Positions 19,004 through 28,871 of a stretch of DNA of 64,000 nucleotides are shown here, piece by piece. Numbering within the stretch: position 1 is the stretch's first letter; every line of letters begins with the position of its first letter. This stretch comes from a sulfur-oxidizing endosymbiont of Gigantopelta aegis (GTDB lineage Bacteria; Pseudomonadota; Gammaproteobacteria; GRL18), in the NCBI RefSeq assembly GCF_016097415.1, contig NZ_JAEHGE010000001.1, forward strand, positions 87,001-151,000. Direction: 5' to 3'. Below the pieces are notes generated by a model. The model saw only the letters and a program-made list of their open reading frames with translations, was not told the DNA's origin and ran no database searches. Made by a program: the position numbers and the translations under genes.

Positions 19004-19835
19004 AGATTACCCGGTAACGATTCTGTGCCGTTTTATGGATGTTTCCCGTAGTTGCTATTATGATTGGGTTAGCTCTCCTAAAACGGATAGAGAGAAAGAA
19101 AATGAAGCGCTTACTGAGCAGCTAAAAAACTGTTTGAAGACAGTCGCAAGACTTATGGAACCCGTCGTCTTAAAAAGAAAACTGGCTGAAAAAGGCGTTC
19201 ATATAAGCCGCCGGAGAATTGGTCGATTAATGAAAAAAGCCGGTTTGTTTTGTAAAACGAAGAGACGCTTTAAAGCGACGACTAATTCCAAGCATAATAA
19301 GCGTATATCTCCAAATTTACTGGAAAGAGAGTTTACTGTCTCTCAACCTGATCGCTACTATGTGGGTGATATTACCTATATTGCCACCAAGGAAGGCTGG
19401 TTATATTTAGCGGTTGTCATTGACTTATTCTCTAGGCAAATTGTTGGCTGGTCGATGGATGAGCGAATGAAAGCCAAGCTAGTCAATGATGCTTTACTGA
19501 TGGCCATATGGAAGCGTAAACCAATGGATGGATTGCTTTGGCATACTGACCGAGGTAGCCAATATGCCTCTGATAGTCATAGAAAAATATTGTCGGATCA
19601 TAACATAATTCAGTCTATGAGCCGCAAAGGAAATTGCTGGGACAATGCTGTATCAGAGAGCTTCTTTCATAGTTTGAAAACTGAATTGACGCACCATTGT
19701 CGATTCAAAACCAGAGTAGAAGCAAAGCAGGCAATATTTGAATATATTGAGGTATTTTATAATCGGGAGCGACTTCATTCGGCTAATGATTATTTGTCAC
19801 CAGTCGATTATGAAATACAGCAGGAAATAGCTTAA
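18975..19835 (+). CDS. IS3 OrfB transposase (copy 1)
   Basis: Integrase-core DDE transposase, 286 residues from GTG 18975. Catalytic Asp in YVGDITYI, Asp in [10 protein letters not shown] and Glu in [15 protein letters not shown]. The segment [16 protein letters not shown] is out of frame: the canonical [11 protein letters not shown] lies in the next frame between a short A-run (CTAAAAAACTG) and a compensating extra A (CTTAAAAAG). About 23 residues are therefore altered, although the ORF stays open. Confidence 0.85.
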   Translation: MKYAWIDQAKDYPVTILCRFMDVSRSCYYDWVSSPKTDREKENEALTEQLKNCLKTVARLMEPVVLKRKLAEKGVHISRRRIGRLMKKAGLFCKTKRRFKATTNSKHNKRISPNLLEREFTVSQPDRYYVGDITYIATKEGWLYLAVVIDLFSRQIVGWSMDERMKAKLVNDALLMAIWKRKPMDGLLWHTDRGSQYASDSHRKILSDHNIIQSMSRKGNCWDNAVSESFFHSLKTELTHHCRFKTRVEAKQAIFEYIEVFYNRERLHSANDYLSPVDYEIQQEIA

Positions 19836-21194
19836 ATCGATTGATTGAAGAGGGGTAAAAGGCGACATAAATGCCGCCCATTACCGTTGACGGCCATCGG
19901 CTCCTCAGCCTGTGCCGTGAAGATATTGTAACAGGATCATTACCGTTGTGAAAATACCTTGGGTGAATGGAACGGCTCTATCGTTCCAGAGGGCAAAGCC
20001 CTTTCTCTTCATCTGTTTAAAGTTAACATGAGAAACTAAAATGATAGGAAATACAAAATGACAAAAATCACTTGAAACAGCCAAAAAAATATTTAGAAAA
20101 CTGTCCGGAAAAGTGTTGACACATCAGTTTTGATATTTCAACGGGTCAGATCAATGAGATTTTAATCCATGACAAAGACCATTTTCATACTGAAAAAAAT
20201 ACATTGCTAACTGCCGGTATCAACAATAGTACTTATATCCATGTTGATGATACGGGTAGTCGTCATGATGGAAAGAATGGTTATTGTACTCACGTTGGCA
20301 ATGAAACCTTTGCCTGGTTTTCAAGTACTCGATATAAGAGCCGGATTAATTTTCTACAATTGTTACGAGGTGCTGCTGTTGATTATACGCTCAACGATGC
20401 AGCACTTGATTATATGAGAGCAGAAAAATTACCTCACAAGCCATTGAGCGTTATTGAACAAAGTCATCAGACTTGCTTTGATAATGAAGAAGCCTGGAAA
20501 TACTATCTGCAGAACAATAGTATCATAACACAACGGCATGTTCGCATTGCCACAGAAGGCGCTTTACTGGGGGCATTAATTAACAGTGGCTTTCCAAGTG
20601 ATTTGGTGATTGTGAGTGATGATGCAGGACAATTTGATATTTTGTTGCACGCATTATGTTGGATACATGCAGACAGAGTGTTTCAGCGGATACTACCACT
20701 CAATGAGCGACATGATAAAGAACTGAACTGGGTACATACTCAGATTTGGGAACTATTTTATGATCTCAAACAATATAAACTTGAGCCAGATGATCCGTTG
20801 AAGTCAGCGATTGCTGAACATTTTGATGAATTGTGCCGGACTAAAACAAGCTTTGAAACGTTGAATCAGGCACTGAAACGATTGGCAAGAAATAAAACAG
20901 AATTACTGCTGGTATTGGAACGGCCTGATATTCCTCTTCATAATAATTTGAGTGAAAATGATATTCGAGAATATGTTATTAAGCGTAAAATTAGTGGTAG
21001 TACACGCTCAAAGGATGGGCAACTTTGCAGAGATACCTTTGTCAGTTTAAAGAAAACTTGTTTGAAACAAGGAATTTCATTCTGGGATTTTATTAATGAC
21101 CGGATCAGCAAGAGAAATTTGATCCCATATCTGCCTGAGTTGCTGAAAGGTAAAGTTTGTGCTGTTTAAATGCACAGACTTATTGAGAAGTTAC

Positions 21195-22018
21195 GATCTA
21201 CAAACCGCAGAAAACCCTCGTTTTGATGCGGAGCTGCAACAAGAAGGTGTGACCTGTGCTGCTTGTCATGTTAAAGACGGAGTGATTTATGGTCCTTATA
21301 AAAGGACTTACTCAATGCCCCCCATCCTGTTGCCTATGATGAAAAATTCCTCACCAAAGAACTCTGTAGACAATGCCATGAAGTGCCCAGTAAAGAATTT
21401 TCTCTCATGAATGAAGGCATCTGTAGCACCGGCATGGAATCCAATACCGGCCAATGGGCTGCTAGGGGTTACACTTGTCAAGATTGCCACATGCCCGCTA
21501 TCAAACGTCCGCTAATGAGCGGCTACCCCGTCAGAGAAGGACGTAAACATACCTGGCCAGGTGCTTACTCGACAACACAATTACAAAAAGTGTTCACTTT
21601 TAAAGCCACAGCAAAACAAAATGAACTCAGCATTACGATCACTAATAGTGGCGCAGGCCACAAAGCACCCACGGGTGATACTGATCGATTCATTACTCTG
21701 GATTTTTTCTGGATAGATGAGAAGGGCCAAAGAACTGAACTTGACTCCATTGAATTCAAACGTCAGGTCGTCTGGCAGCCCATTATGTTTGTCTTAGCAG
21801 ACAATCGCCTTGGTGCAGGAGAAAGCACACAGTTCACAAGCACAATTCCAGAGGCTACACCCAATAAAAAAGGCATACTCTACGTCAATGGCACCTATCA
21901 TGTCATGACCGATCGTTCATTAAAACGTCTTAAAGAAAAATTTGAGTTAAAAAATGAGTGGCCAATCCATCGACCTTTTATTGAACAACAAGAAATTAAA
22001 ATTCAGTGGCTTCATTAA
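21195..22018 (+). pseudogene. Multihaem cytochrome c, N-terminally truncated and frameshifted
   Basis: Three c-type haem motifs remain: CAACH (near 21260), CRQCH (near 21370) and CQDCH (near 21480), followed by a beta-rich domain containing AGHKAPTGDTDRFITLDFFW, as in several periplasmic multihaem cytochromes. The N-terminus and signal peptide were removed by the IS66 element. Between haems 1 and 2 the frame shifts at a run of six C (about 21320); a seventh C would restore SMPPHPVAYDEKF. Likely once a periplasmic electron carrier; exact family unknown. Confidence 0.8.
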
Positions 22019-22223
22019 AAAAACAGCCAACCGCCACTGTCCAAGTCACTTTTACAGCGCTTATATTGAGCGCTATAACGTTTAGCACGTTGATCGACTT
22101 TCCTGGCCACTTTTTTCAGCCACGGTTTTGCATTATAACTTTTCTTACGATAGCCGCCCCAGCCCTCATGATAATTCAGGTATTGTCCATAGGCATCCCA
22201 TTTTGAGACCTTGTTAATTTTAC
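22015..22223 (-). pseudogene. C-terminal fragment of an SLT-domain lytic transglycosylase
   Basis: Minus-strand translation ending at TAA (22015-22017) gives YLNYHEGWGGYRKKSYNAKP then WLKKVARKVDQRAKRY, the characteristic tail of a family of small transglycosylases. The rest of the gene was displaced by the IS1595 element, whose end is at 22224. It overlaps the cytochrome stop by three bases, convergently. Confidence 0.65.
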
Positions 22224-22227
22224 TTGA

Positions 22228-23178
22228 TTACCCATAAAGCTCCGCCATTTTTAGGAGCTTTCCATTCATAGGTGGCGTTTTCATCGCCACGCATAAAAAC
22301 CTTGGCATCATGTCTTTTAAGTTAAAGCGTCTATTAAACCGATAACAAAATTCAGCAAGATACCGAGGTAAATGTTTTGAGTTAATGGAATGATAGCTTC
22401 CCTTCATAGAGTTTTTAATATTACCTATCATAGTGTTAACCCAGATAAACTCAATTTTATCAACACTTGCCGCACCACCACCCGTGACGATTGGAACATG
22501 CTTACAGTCAGCTTCTTTAACCGCAGGAAAACAATTTAACCCATCTGAGTAAACAGTACTTCCAGGTGTTAAATGAGTTTGTGCCCATCGTTTTATTTCA
22601 CTGGATTTAAACCCTTTAAGCACATTTAAATTCATTGCAATCGGGTGTCCATCTTCATTAGTAGAAACGGCTGCAACGAACGGTGTTTTATTTTCTGAAC
22701 CACGACCTCTGGAGCCGCCTCTGTGCTCACCACCCCAGTAGGCATCATCAATTTGAATGATGCCTGATAAAGGTTTACTGTCATCACGTTCTTTCATAAC
22801 CTGCATGATCTTTTGTTTCATACTCCAGGCTGTATTGTAGCTTACCTTAAGCTGTCTCTTTAATTCTAATGCTGAAACCGCTGTCTTCAATTGAGTCATA
22901 AGATGAATCGCTAAAAACCACTTAGATAAAGGCAGTTTGGTACTATCAAATATTGTCCCACAGGTTGCTGATGTCTGATGATGACAATGGTGGCACTGAT
23001 AAAGATGGCGATGTTCTAGAGTGCAATAAGTCTTATTGCCACACTCTGGGCAAACAAATCCATCAGGAAATTTCCATTTAAATAAGGCTTGTCGGCACTG
23101 TTTGTCAGTGCCATAATCATTAAAAAGCTCAAATAAACTATAACCTTCTTGAAACTGAATTTTATTTTTTGACATCAT
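22228..23178 (-). CDS. IS1595 transposase
   Basis: About 316 residues. N-terminal zinc ribbon (CPECGNKTYC ... CHHCHHQTSA), then an RNase H-fold core with IIQIDDAYWGGEHRGG, STVYSDGLNCF and FIWVNTMIGNIKNS. This pairing is typical of the family. ATG 23178 is preceded by GGAG; the frame extends to 23190 but the shorter start fits better. Appears intact. Three AT-rich 11-bp direct repeats lie just upstream within the element. Confidence 0.93.
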   Translation of the reverse strand: MMSKNKIQFQEGYSLFELFNDYGTDKQCRQALFKWKFPDGFVCPECGNKTYCTLEHRHLYQCHHCHHQTSATCGTIFDSTKLPLSKWFLAIHLMTQLKTAVSALELKRQLKVSYNTAWSMKQKIMQVMKERDDSKPLSGIIQIDDAYWGGEHRGGSRGRGSENKTPFVAAVSTNEDGHPIAMNLNVLKGFKSSEIKRWAQTHLTPGSTVYSDGLNCFPAVKEADCKHVPIVTGGGAASVDKIEFIWVNTMIGNIKNSMKGSYHSINSKHLPRYLAEFCYRFNRRFNLKDMMPRFLCVAMKTPPMNGKLLKMAELYG

Positions 23179-23204
23179 TCTACTCCACACATAATCTATA
23201 CTTT

Positions 23205-23243
23205 AATTATAGTATAATTATAGTATAATTATAGTATAATTAT
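23205..23243. repeat. 11-bp AT-rich tandem repeats
   Basis: AATTATAGTAT is repeated three times plus a partial fourth, inside the IS1595 element between the transposase start and the right end. Could contain overlapping -10-like sequences. Confidence 0.85.
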
Positions 23244-23292
23244 CGAAATATGGCGGAGCTTTGTGGGTAATCAAGAAAGAGAAAGTAACACT

Positions 23293-26200
23293 ATGTCCCC
23301 TGTTTTTTTTATTAAACGCCCTATCTTTGCAATGGTCATTGCAATATTAATTGTGATACTTGGTATTGTCTCTGTTTCTATTTTGCCCATTGAAGAATAC
23401 CCCAGCGTTACACCACCAACGGTTTCTGTCACCAGTACTTATACAGGGGCGAATGCTTATGATGTTGAAGAAGCAGTTACTCGCCCGATTGAAGATCAGC
23501 TCAATGGTGTACAGGGAATGATCTATATTGAATCTTCCAGTACCAGTGCTGGTGAGTCAAATATTAATGTTTATTTTGAGCCGGGATACGATTTAGATAT
23601 TGCCGCTGTCGATGTACAAAATAAGGTTGAACTGGCCAAGCCTTCTCTACCCGAAGAAGTCACTAAGCAAGGTGTGAGTGTCGATAAAAAATCACCCAGT
23701 ATTGTTGTCCTTGTCACTCTTACAGGTAATGAAAGCCATACGGATGCCTATCTCAGTAACTATATCAATATCAATATCAATATCCTTGATGAAATCAAAC
23801 GTATTCCCGGTATTGGCAAAGCCATTAATATGGGCGAAAAAAAGTATGCGATGCGTATCTGGCTTGATCCCGATAAGATGAAGTCAATGGCGATGACGCC
23901 AATGGAAGTGATTGCAGCAGTTCAGAATCAAAATAAGCAGGCATCTCTGGGGAAAATTGGGGCAGCACCCGGTTATAAAGATCAGCAGATTACCTATACA
24001 TTGACTGCTAGTGGACGGCTGAAAAATGTCCGTGAGTTCGGCATGATTGTTTTACGTCATAATCCAGACGGTAGTCTTGTTTATCTTAAAGATATTTCAG
24101 ATATTAATCTAGGTGCTGAAAAATATGACTGGAATGCATTGCTTAATGGTAAGCCGGCAGGACTTATTGCTATTTATCAGCTTGCTGGTGCTAATGCTCT
24201 GGAAATTAAAGATAATGTTATTTTAAAAATGGAAGAACTTAAAGGGCGTTTTCCTGAAGGGCTTGTATACAAAACACCTTATGATACAACTAAATATGTT
24301 CAGGTCGCCATCGATAATGTGGTGGAAACACTCATTATGGCCATCTTTTTAGTGATTTTAGTCATTTATATCTTTTTACAGTCATGGCGACCGACTATTA
24401 TTGCTACTGTTGCGATTCCAGTATCATTGATTGGCGCCTTTGTCGCTATGTATATCACCGGGTTTTCTATTAACTTTTTGACCTTATTCGGGCTTATCTT
24501 AGCCATTGGTATTGTTGTAGATGATGTTATTCTGGTGGTTGAAAATGTAGAAACGATTATGCTCAATGAACCTGATCTGCCCATGCCACATGTGGTAAAA
24601 AAAGCCATGGCTGAGATTACTGGCCCCATTATTGCCACCACTATAGTACTTATTGCCGTTTTTGTGCCTGTATCTTTAATGCCGGGAATCACCGGTTCAC
24701 TGTATCAGCAATTTGCCTTAACTATTGCCTTTGCTGTTGCTATTTCCTCTGTTAATGCACTCACTTTATCACCGGCTATTGCTGCTATTATTATTAAACG
24801 TAATGGCCCTGAACATAATAAATTTATAGGATTTAAATTGTTTGATCAGGGGTTTGACTGGCTGACACATCAGTATAGACGTGCAATACATTTGTTTATT
24901 AAATTAAAATGGCTGGTTGTTGTGCTATTTGTTGTGTTGATAGCTTATACCGCCTATATGTTTAAAACCATTCCAACCGGCTTTGTTCCTGAAGAAGATA
25001 AGGGCGTTGCCATAGCGGGTTATATACTAAAACCGGGTTCATCAATAGTTCAAACTAAAAAAATTGCCACTGAAATTGAAAAACGTCTCGCCACTATTGA
25101 TGCGATTGAAAATGTAACAACTGTACATGGTTATAATGTCATCACAGGCTCTCTTGATCCAGGGGCTGGCGCCTCATTTATTACTTTTAAACCCTGGAGT
25201 GAGCGTGATGACAAAACCGAAAATGCAGATGTAATTATTCGTCAGATTTTCAAAAAAACAGCCGACATTTCTGATGCCAATGTATTTGCATTTAATCTGC
25301 CGGGAATTCCGGGGCTTGGTATTGCCGGTGGTTTTGATTTTCGAGTGCAGGATTTTATGGCTTCTGATATTGAGCAATTTCAACATTATGTTAAAGAGCT
25401 TCTTGTTGCCGCCAATAACGATCCGCGTATAGGTTCAGCCTATACCACCTTTAACTCAGCCAACCCGATGTACCAGATTGATTTTAATCGAGAAAAAATT
25501 AATGCACTGGGTATTAATATTGCCGATGTGTTTATCACCATGCAAACCTATTTAGGCTCTGTTTATATTAATGATTTTACTAAATACGGTAAAGTCTATC
25601 GTGTTTTTGTTCAGGCAAAAAAAGAGTTCAGAAGCGATAAAAGTGATATTGCAAAATTATATGTTCGTAATAATGAAAATGAAATGGTGCCCTTAAGTGC
25701 TGTTATTACGGTTAAGGAAATCACCGGACCACAGAATATTACTCACTATAATCTTTATCGCTCTATTCAGATAAATGGCTCTGCTGCGCCGGGCTATAGT
25801 TCCGGTGATGCGATGGCGGCTATGGAAGAGCTGCAGAAAAAAATAATGCCTAAAGAGTACGGCTTTGAATGGTCAGGTATGTCACTACAGGAAAAAATTG
25901 CTGGCAATTCAATTGTTATCACCTTTACTTTTGTTTTAATTGTTGTTTTTCTGGTTCTGGCTGCTCAGTATGAATCATGGATTTTACCGCTGATGATCAT
26001 GATCCCTGTGCCGTTAGTGATGCTGGGTGCACTGCTTGCTCTGCAGTATGTTAATCTGCCTATGAATGTCTTTGCTCAGATAGGTCTGGTGTTGTTGATT
26101 GCCATGTCATCAAAAAATGCCATACTCATTGTCGAATTTGCCAAAGAACTGCGGGAATCCGGTAAAAGTATTGTCGACTCAGCAATAGATGCTGCAGTAT

Positions 26201-26442
26201 CTCGTTTCAGACCTATTTTAATGACCATTTTTTCCTTTATCTTTGGTATTATTCCATTAGCACTTGCTACCGGTGCAGGTGCTGAGACACAAAAAACCAT
26301 TGGTGTTGCGTTATTAGGTGGCATGACTATCGCAATTTTTGTTGCACTGTTTATTGTTCCTGTTATTTATGTCTTACTTGAAGCCATGCGAGAAACAGTG
26401 GTGGATGTTCAGGAAGAAGTGAAAATGAGAGAGAGTTTGTAA
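23293..26442 (+). CDS. RND efflux permease (HAE1/AcrB type)
   Basis: Proton-driven inner-membrane pump of about 1050 residues. Start set at ATG 23293 (MSPVFFIKRPIFAMV); the frame open from 23263 runs into the IS. Features: first TM, porter loop EEYPSVTPPTV, TM4 with adjacent Asp residues in GIVVDDVILVVENVE, internal repeat with second-half TM FVPEEDKGV, and FSFIFGIIPLALATGAGAE near the end. The usual membrane-fusion partner gene is missing upstream; the IS1595 element stands there and may supply or disrupt transcription. No TolC-type gene nearby. Confidence 0.93.
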   Translation: MSPVFFIKRPIFAMVIAILIVILGIVSVSILPIEEYPSVTPPTVSVTSTYTGANAYDVEEAVTRPIEDQLNGVQGMIYIESSSTSAGESNINVYFEPGYDLDIAAVDVQNKVELAKPSLPEEVTKQGVSVDKKSPSIVVLVTLTGNESHTDAYLSNYINININILDEIKRIPGIGKAINMGEKKYAMRIWLDPDKMKSMAMTPMEVIAAVQNQNKQASLGKIGAAPGYKDQQITYTLTASGRLKNVREFGMIVLRHNPDGSLVYLKDISDINLGAEKYDWNALLNGKPAGLIAIYQLAGANALEIKDNVILKMEELKGRFPEGLVYKTPYDTTKYVQVAIDNVVETLIMAIFLVILVIYIFLQSWRPTIIATVAIPVSLIGAFVAMYITGFSINFLTLFGLILAIGIVVDDVILVVENVETIMLNEPDLPMPHVVKKAMAEITGPIIATTIVLIAVFVPVSLMPGITGSLYQQFALTIAFAVAISSVNALTLSPAIAAIIIKRNGPEHNKFIGFKLFDQGFDWLTHQYRRAIHLFIKLKWLVVVLFVVLIAYTAYMFKTIPTGFVPEEDKGVAIAGYILKPGSSIVQTKKIATEIEKRLATIDAIENVTTVHGYNVITGSLDPGAGASFITFKPWSERDDKTENADVIIRQIFKKTADISDANVFAFNLPGIPGLGIAGGFDFRVQDFMASDIEQFQHYVKELLVAANNDPRIGSAYTTFNSANPMYQIDFNREKINALGINIADVFITMQTYLGSVYINDFTKYGKVYRVFVQAKKEFRSDKSDIAKLYVRNNENEMVPLSAVITVKEITGPQNITHYNLYRSIQINGSAAPGYSSGDAMAAMEELQKKIMPKEYGFEWSGMSLQEKIAGNSIVITFTFVLIVVFLVLAAQYESWILPLMIMIPVPLVMLGALLALQYVNLPMNVFAQIGLVLLIAMSSKNAILIVEFAKELRESGKSIVDSAIDAAVSRFRPILMTIFSFIFGIIPLALATGAGAETQKTIGVALLGGMTIAIFVALFIVPVIYVLLEAMRETVVDVQEEVKMRESL

Positions 26443-26483
26443 GGCTTCCCGAACACGACAGGCGTGGAAAATGAACAGCATAC

Positions 26484-26888
26484 CTACTCTACCACGCCCT
26501 CCCCTAGCCACTGCAAAGCATCTTCACAATGTTCAAAGAATTTGACTTCTCCGGCAATAAACCATGAGCCTATTTTCGCGACTTTTTCCTGCCAGTTTTT
26601 ATTACCGTAAATGGCGACTTGGTCAAATTCTTTGCCATGTTTCAGACCCAGTTTAAAATCATCCCAAGCAGCTCGTGCTTCCCAGTCGTCCATTTCTGTG
26701 CCGTCAATCAGCATTTTAACCTGAGGAAAATCAACACTGGCTAGCGCTGAATCAATCATTGGTGTAATCACTTCATAATCTTCATGAGTCAATTTACCAA
26801 CAGCTTTCATAGTCAAAAAAAAGTGGCTATCAGTTCGCTCTATGCCAATTGAAAGTCCATGTCTTTTGGTGATATTTTTGGTATTCAT
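26484..26888 (-). CDS. SpoIIAA-like STAS/SEC14 domain protein
   Basis: 134-residue soluble protein of the SpoIIAA-like (DUF3478 type) family: THEDYEVITPMIDSAL, the conserved VKMLIDGTEMDDWEARAAWD segment and FFEHCEDALQWL. Members are small, often membrane-associated proteins of unknown role. Separated by 32 bp from the flavoprotein gene upstream on the same strand, so possibly co-transcribed. Intact. Confidence 0.8.
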   Translation of the reverse strand: MNTKNITKRHGLSIGIERTDSHFFLTMKAVGKLTHEDYEVITPMIDSALASVDFPQVKMLIDGTEMDDWEARAAWDDFKLGLKHGKEFDQVAIYGNKNWQEKVAKIGSWFIAGEVKFFEHCEDALQWLGEGVVE

Positions 26889-26920
26889 TTATCCATCTCC
26901 TAATAATGAAACAACTTATG

Positions 26921-28144
26921 TTAAACAAACTGTCCTGCAGTAAAGCCGGAAGACCATGCCCACTGAAAATTAAAACCGCCCAAGTGTCCGGTCACATCAA
27001 CCACTTCGCCAATAAAATATAAGCCCGGAACCGCTTTGGCAGCCATTGTTTTAGAGGACAAGTCATCGGTATCGACGCCGCCCAAAGTCACTTCAGCAAC
27101 ACGATAACCTTCTGTACCCTCAGGCCAGAAATGCCAGTTTTGGAATATTTCAGCAATATGCTTTAATTCGGCTTCATGATATTGATTGATTGGCTTATCG
27201 ATACCATGCAATTGACAAAAACATTCCGCTAAACGTTTAGGCATTTTTCTTGCCAATATGTTCTTAACCAACATTTTCGCTTGCTTTGATTTTGCTGTTA
27301 AGAACTGTTCTAAGAGCCATTCATACAAATCCATGTCAGGTAATAGCTTAATACGAATACTTTCACTTGCATGCGCTTTGGCTCTCTGCCAATAGGATGA
27401 AATTTGTAATACGGCTGGACCACTGATACCTTTATGGGTAAATAATAAGTTTTCTTTAAAACTATGTCCTGCACAACTCAATTCTGCTGAGATGCTAATA
27501 CCGCTGAGTTGCAGGTATTTTTTGCTGTCTTTAGCACTATAACTCAAGGGGACTAATCCCGGTCTGGTATCGATAGTATGCAAGCCGAATTGCCTTGCCA
27601 CTTGCAAGCCAAAATCAGTTGCGCCCATTTTTGCGACCGATAAGCCACCGGTCGCAATAACGACAGCCTGACTACCATATTTGCCCTGAGAGCTTACAAT
27701 CATGAAATCTACTTCTCGTTTCTGAATTTGTTCAATATGGGTATCCAATTGAATAGTGACTGCGTATTTTTCACATTCAGACAATAGCATTTGCACAATA
27801 TCATTGGCACTGCGATCACAAAATAATTGACCATGTTCTCTTTCATGCCAGGGAATATCATAATCTGCCACTAAGGCTAAAAAATCATAATATTGATAGC
27901 GGGATAAGGCGGATTTACAAAAATGTGGGTTATTTGATAAGAAATTACTGGCACTAACATCATAGTTAGTAAAATTACACCGACCGCCGCCAGATATACG
28001 AATTTTTTTGCCAGCCTTACTGGCATGATCAAGCACCAGCACTTTTCGGCCTCTTTTGCCTGCTTCAATAGCACACATTAGTCCTGAAGCACTGGCTCCA
28101 ATAACAATTACGTCAAAATCCATATTTAATTTATCAATATTCAT
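26921..28144 (-). CDS. HI0933/YhiN-family flavoprotein
   Basis: FAD-dependent oxidoreductase of unknown substrate, 407 residues. N-terminal dinucleotide-binding motif VIVIGASASGLMCAIEAGKR, then KKIRISGGGRCNFTN, a mid-protein GLVPLSYSAKD, and the C-terminal FAD motif YFIGEVVDVTGHLGGFNFQW typical of the family. ATG at 28123 (MDFDVIVIG) is an alternative start. Divergent from slyX with about 125 bp between. Confidence 0.88.
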   Translation of the reverse strand: MNIDKLNMDFDVIVIGASASGLMCAIEAGKRGRKVLVLDHASKAGKKIRISGGGRCNFTNYDVSASNFLSNNPHFCKSALSRYQYYDFLALVADYDIPWHEREHGQLFCDRSANDIVQMLLSECEKYAVTIQLDTHIEQIQKREVDFMIVSSQGKYGSQAVVIATGGLSVAKMGATDFGLQVARQFGLHTIDTRPGLVPLSYSAKDSKKYLQLSGISISAELSCAGHSFKENLLFTHKGISGPAVLQISSYWQRAKAHASESIRIKLLPDMDLYEWLLEQFLTAKSKQAKMLVKNILARKMPKRLAECFCQLHGIDKPINQYHEAELKHIAEIFQNWHFWPEGTEGYRVAEVTLGGVDTDDLSSKTMAAKAVPGLYFIGEVVDVTGHLGGFNFQWAWSSGFTAGQFV

Positions 28145-28269
28145 TCAAAATCAGTTAAAATTGGTATATTGACCTATTTTAACACTTACTCACACTATGG
28201 CTCATTTTTTTTAACGCTTATTTTTAACACTCATTTTTTTAAACACAAGAGGTGCCGAAAGGCTTTGCA

Positions 28270-28479
28270 ATGTCTGATATTGAAAATCGTATTATGGAAC
28301 TGGAAATAAAAAATTCTCATCAAGAAGACACCATCGAACAACTGAATCAAATTATTATTAAGCATGACAACATTGTCACCAACTTGGCGAAACAAATGGA
28401 ACAATTGCAAAATAAACTCAGCACCATGCAGACTGACAACTCAAAAGACGAGCCTGAAACACCGCCACCTCATTATTAA
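28270..28479 (+). CDS. slyX: SlyX-like protein
   Basis: 69-residue coiled-coil protein: MSDIENRIMELEIKNSHQED with continued heptads and the SlyX-type C-terminal PETPPPHY. ATG 28270 chosen; AAGG lies 7 bp upstream. Function of SlyX is poorly defined. Single gene. Confidence 0.85.
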   Translation: MSDIENRIMELEIKNSHQEDTIEQLNQIIIKHDNIVTNLAKQMEQLQNKLSTMQTDNSKDEPETPPPHY

Positions 28480-28617
28480 GCATAATTATAAAATTTATCT
28501 TCAATGTTAATAGTGTGAACTAGGGCTAAAATTAGAACTATCACATTGATTACATTAAAAATATATTTTATACTTGCCCTAATTTATCGGTCAATATGAT
28601 TAAACGGAGTTAATCAA

Positions 28618-28707
28618 ATGCCAAAGCGACATCAGCAAACAACCTGCTTGTTAAATAGCCATTTCTATCATTCTATTTCTTGTCGTATCCGACAGATATT
28701 TCTTTAA
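28618..28707 (+). pseudogene. 5' remnant of a REP-associated tyrosine transposase
   Basis: ATG 28618 preceded by GGAGTTAATCAA, exactly as in the intact copies at 39518 and 41677. Encodes MPKRHQQTTCLL, FYHSISCRIRQIFL, aligning with MPTPRSQQISLS and YYHCISRCVRRTFL, then a stop. The remainder of 28480-28871 has no recognised content. Confidence 0.7.
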
Positions 28708-28871
28708 TACCAATGCCCTCTTAGCCAACACTAATCAGATATAGCCTGAGAAGATCTAATGGACATCTATCAGTCCTAAAACAGCAAATTTATCAACAAT
28801 AAAGAAGATATGTTTTTAACTTTGTCTTTCCATTGGAAGTTGAATTTTATTTTAAAACGGAGATTTTTATT

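Larger units (their letters stand above)
18611..20126 (+). mobile_element. IS3-family element, copy 1
   Basis: 1516 bp with imperfect 25-bp terminal repeats ending internally in CCGGACA (left end TAATGTGGC, right end ACACATCA). A 4-bp target duplication GTTT is visible at 18607-18610 and 20127-20130, the only copy in the window with one. It carries orfA, orfB and a conserved 290-nt non-coding tail. Nearly identical copies lie at 44692, 46352 and 53539, all in + orientation. Confidence 0.95.
18030..21169 (+). pseudogene. tnpC: IS66 transposase TnpC, interrupted
   Basis: The first part (18030-18610) has the coiled coil QEIIQNQQVEIDALKTEVAK, a basic linker and the region RLARYKTPDGDTCIGKL. The frame resumes at 20127 with FDISTGQINEIL and continues through HVDDTGSRHDGKNGYCTHVG, SDDAGQFDILLHALCWIHAD and NNLSENDIREYVIKRKISGS. 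IS3 copy 1 lies in between. Removing IS3 and one GTTT restores the frame, so the protein was intact before insertion. GTG 18030 is the likely start. Confidence 0.9.
17768..21194 (+). mobile_element. IS66-family element (tnpC only), split by IS3 copy 1
   Basis: Bounded by perfect 24-bp inverted repeats at 17768-17791 and 21171-21194 (right end TGCACAGACTTATTGAGAAG...). Without the nested IS3 it would be about 1.9 kb and carry only the DDE transposase gene. The flanks show no 8-bp duplication. Its right end has cut into a multihaem cytochrome gene. Confidence 0.85.
22224..23274 (-). mobile_element. IS1595-family element
   Basis: Inverted ends TTGATTACCCATAAAGCTCC (22224-22243) and the complement of TTGATTACCCACAAAGCTCC (to 23274), one mismatch. 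Contains a single transposase gene. No 8-bp target duplication seen. Its right end lies 18 bp before the RND gene and its left end cuts the transglycosylase. Confidence 0.9.
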
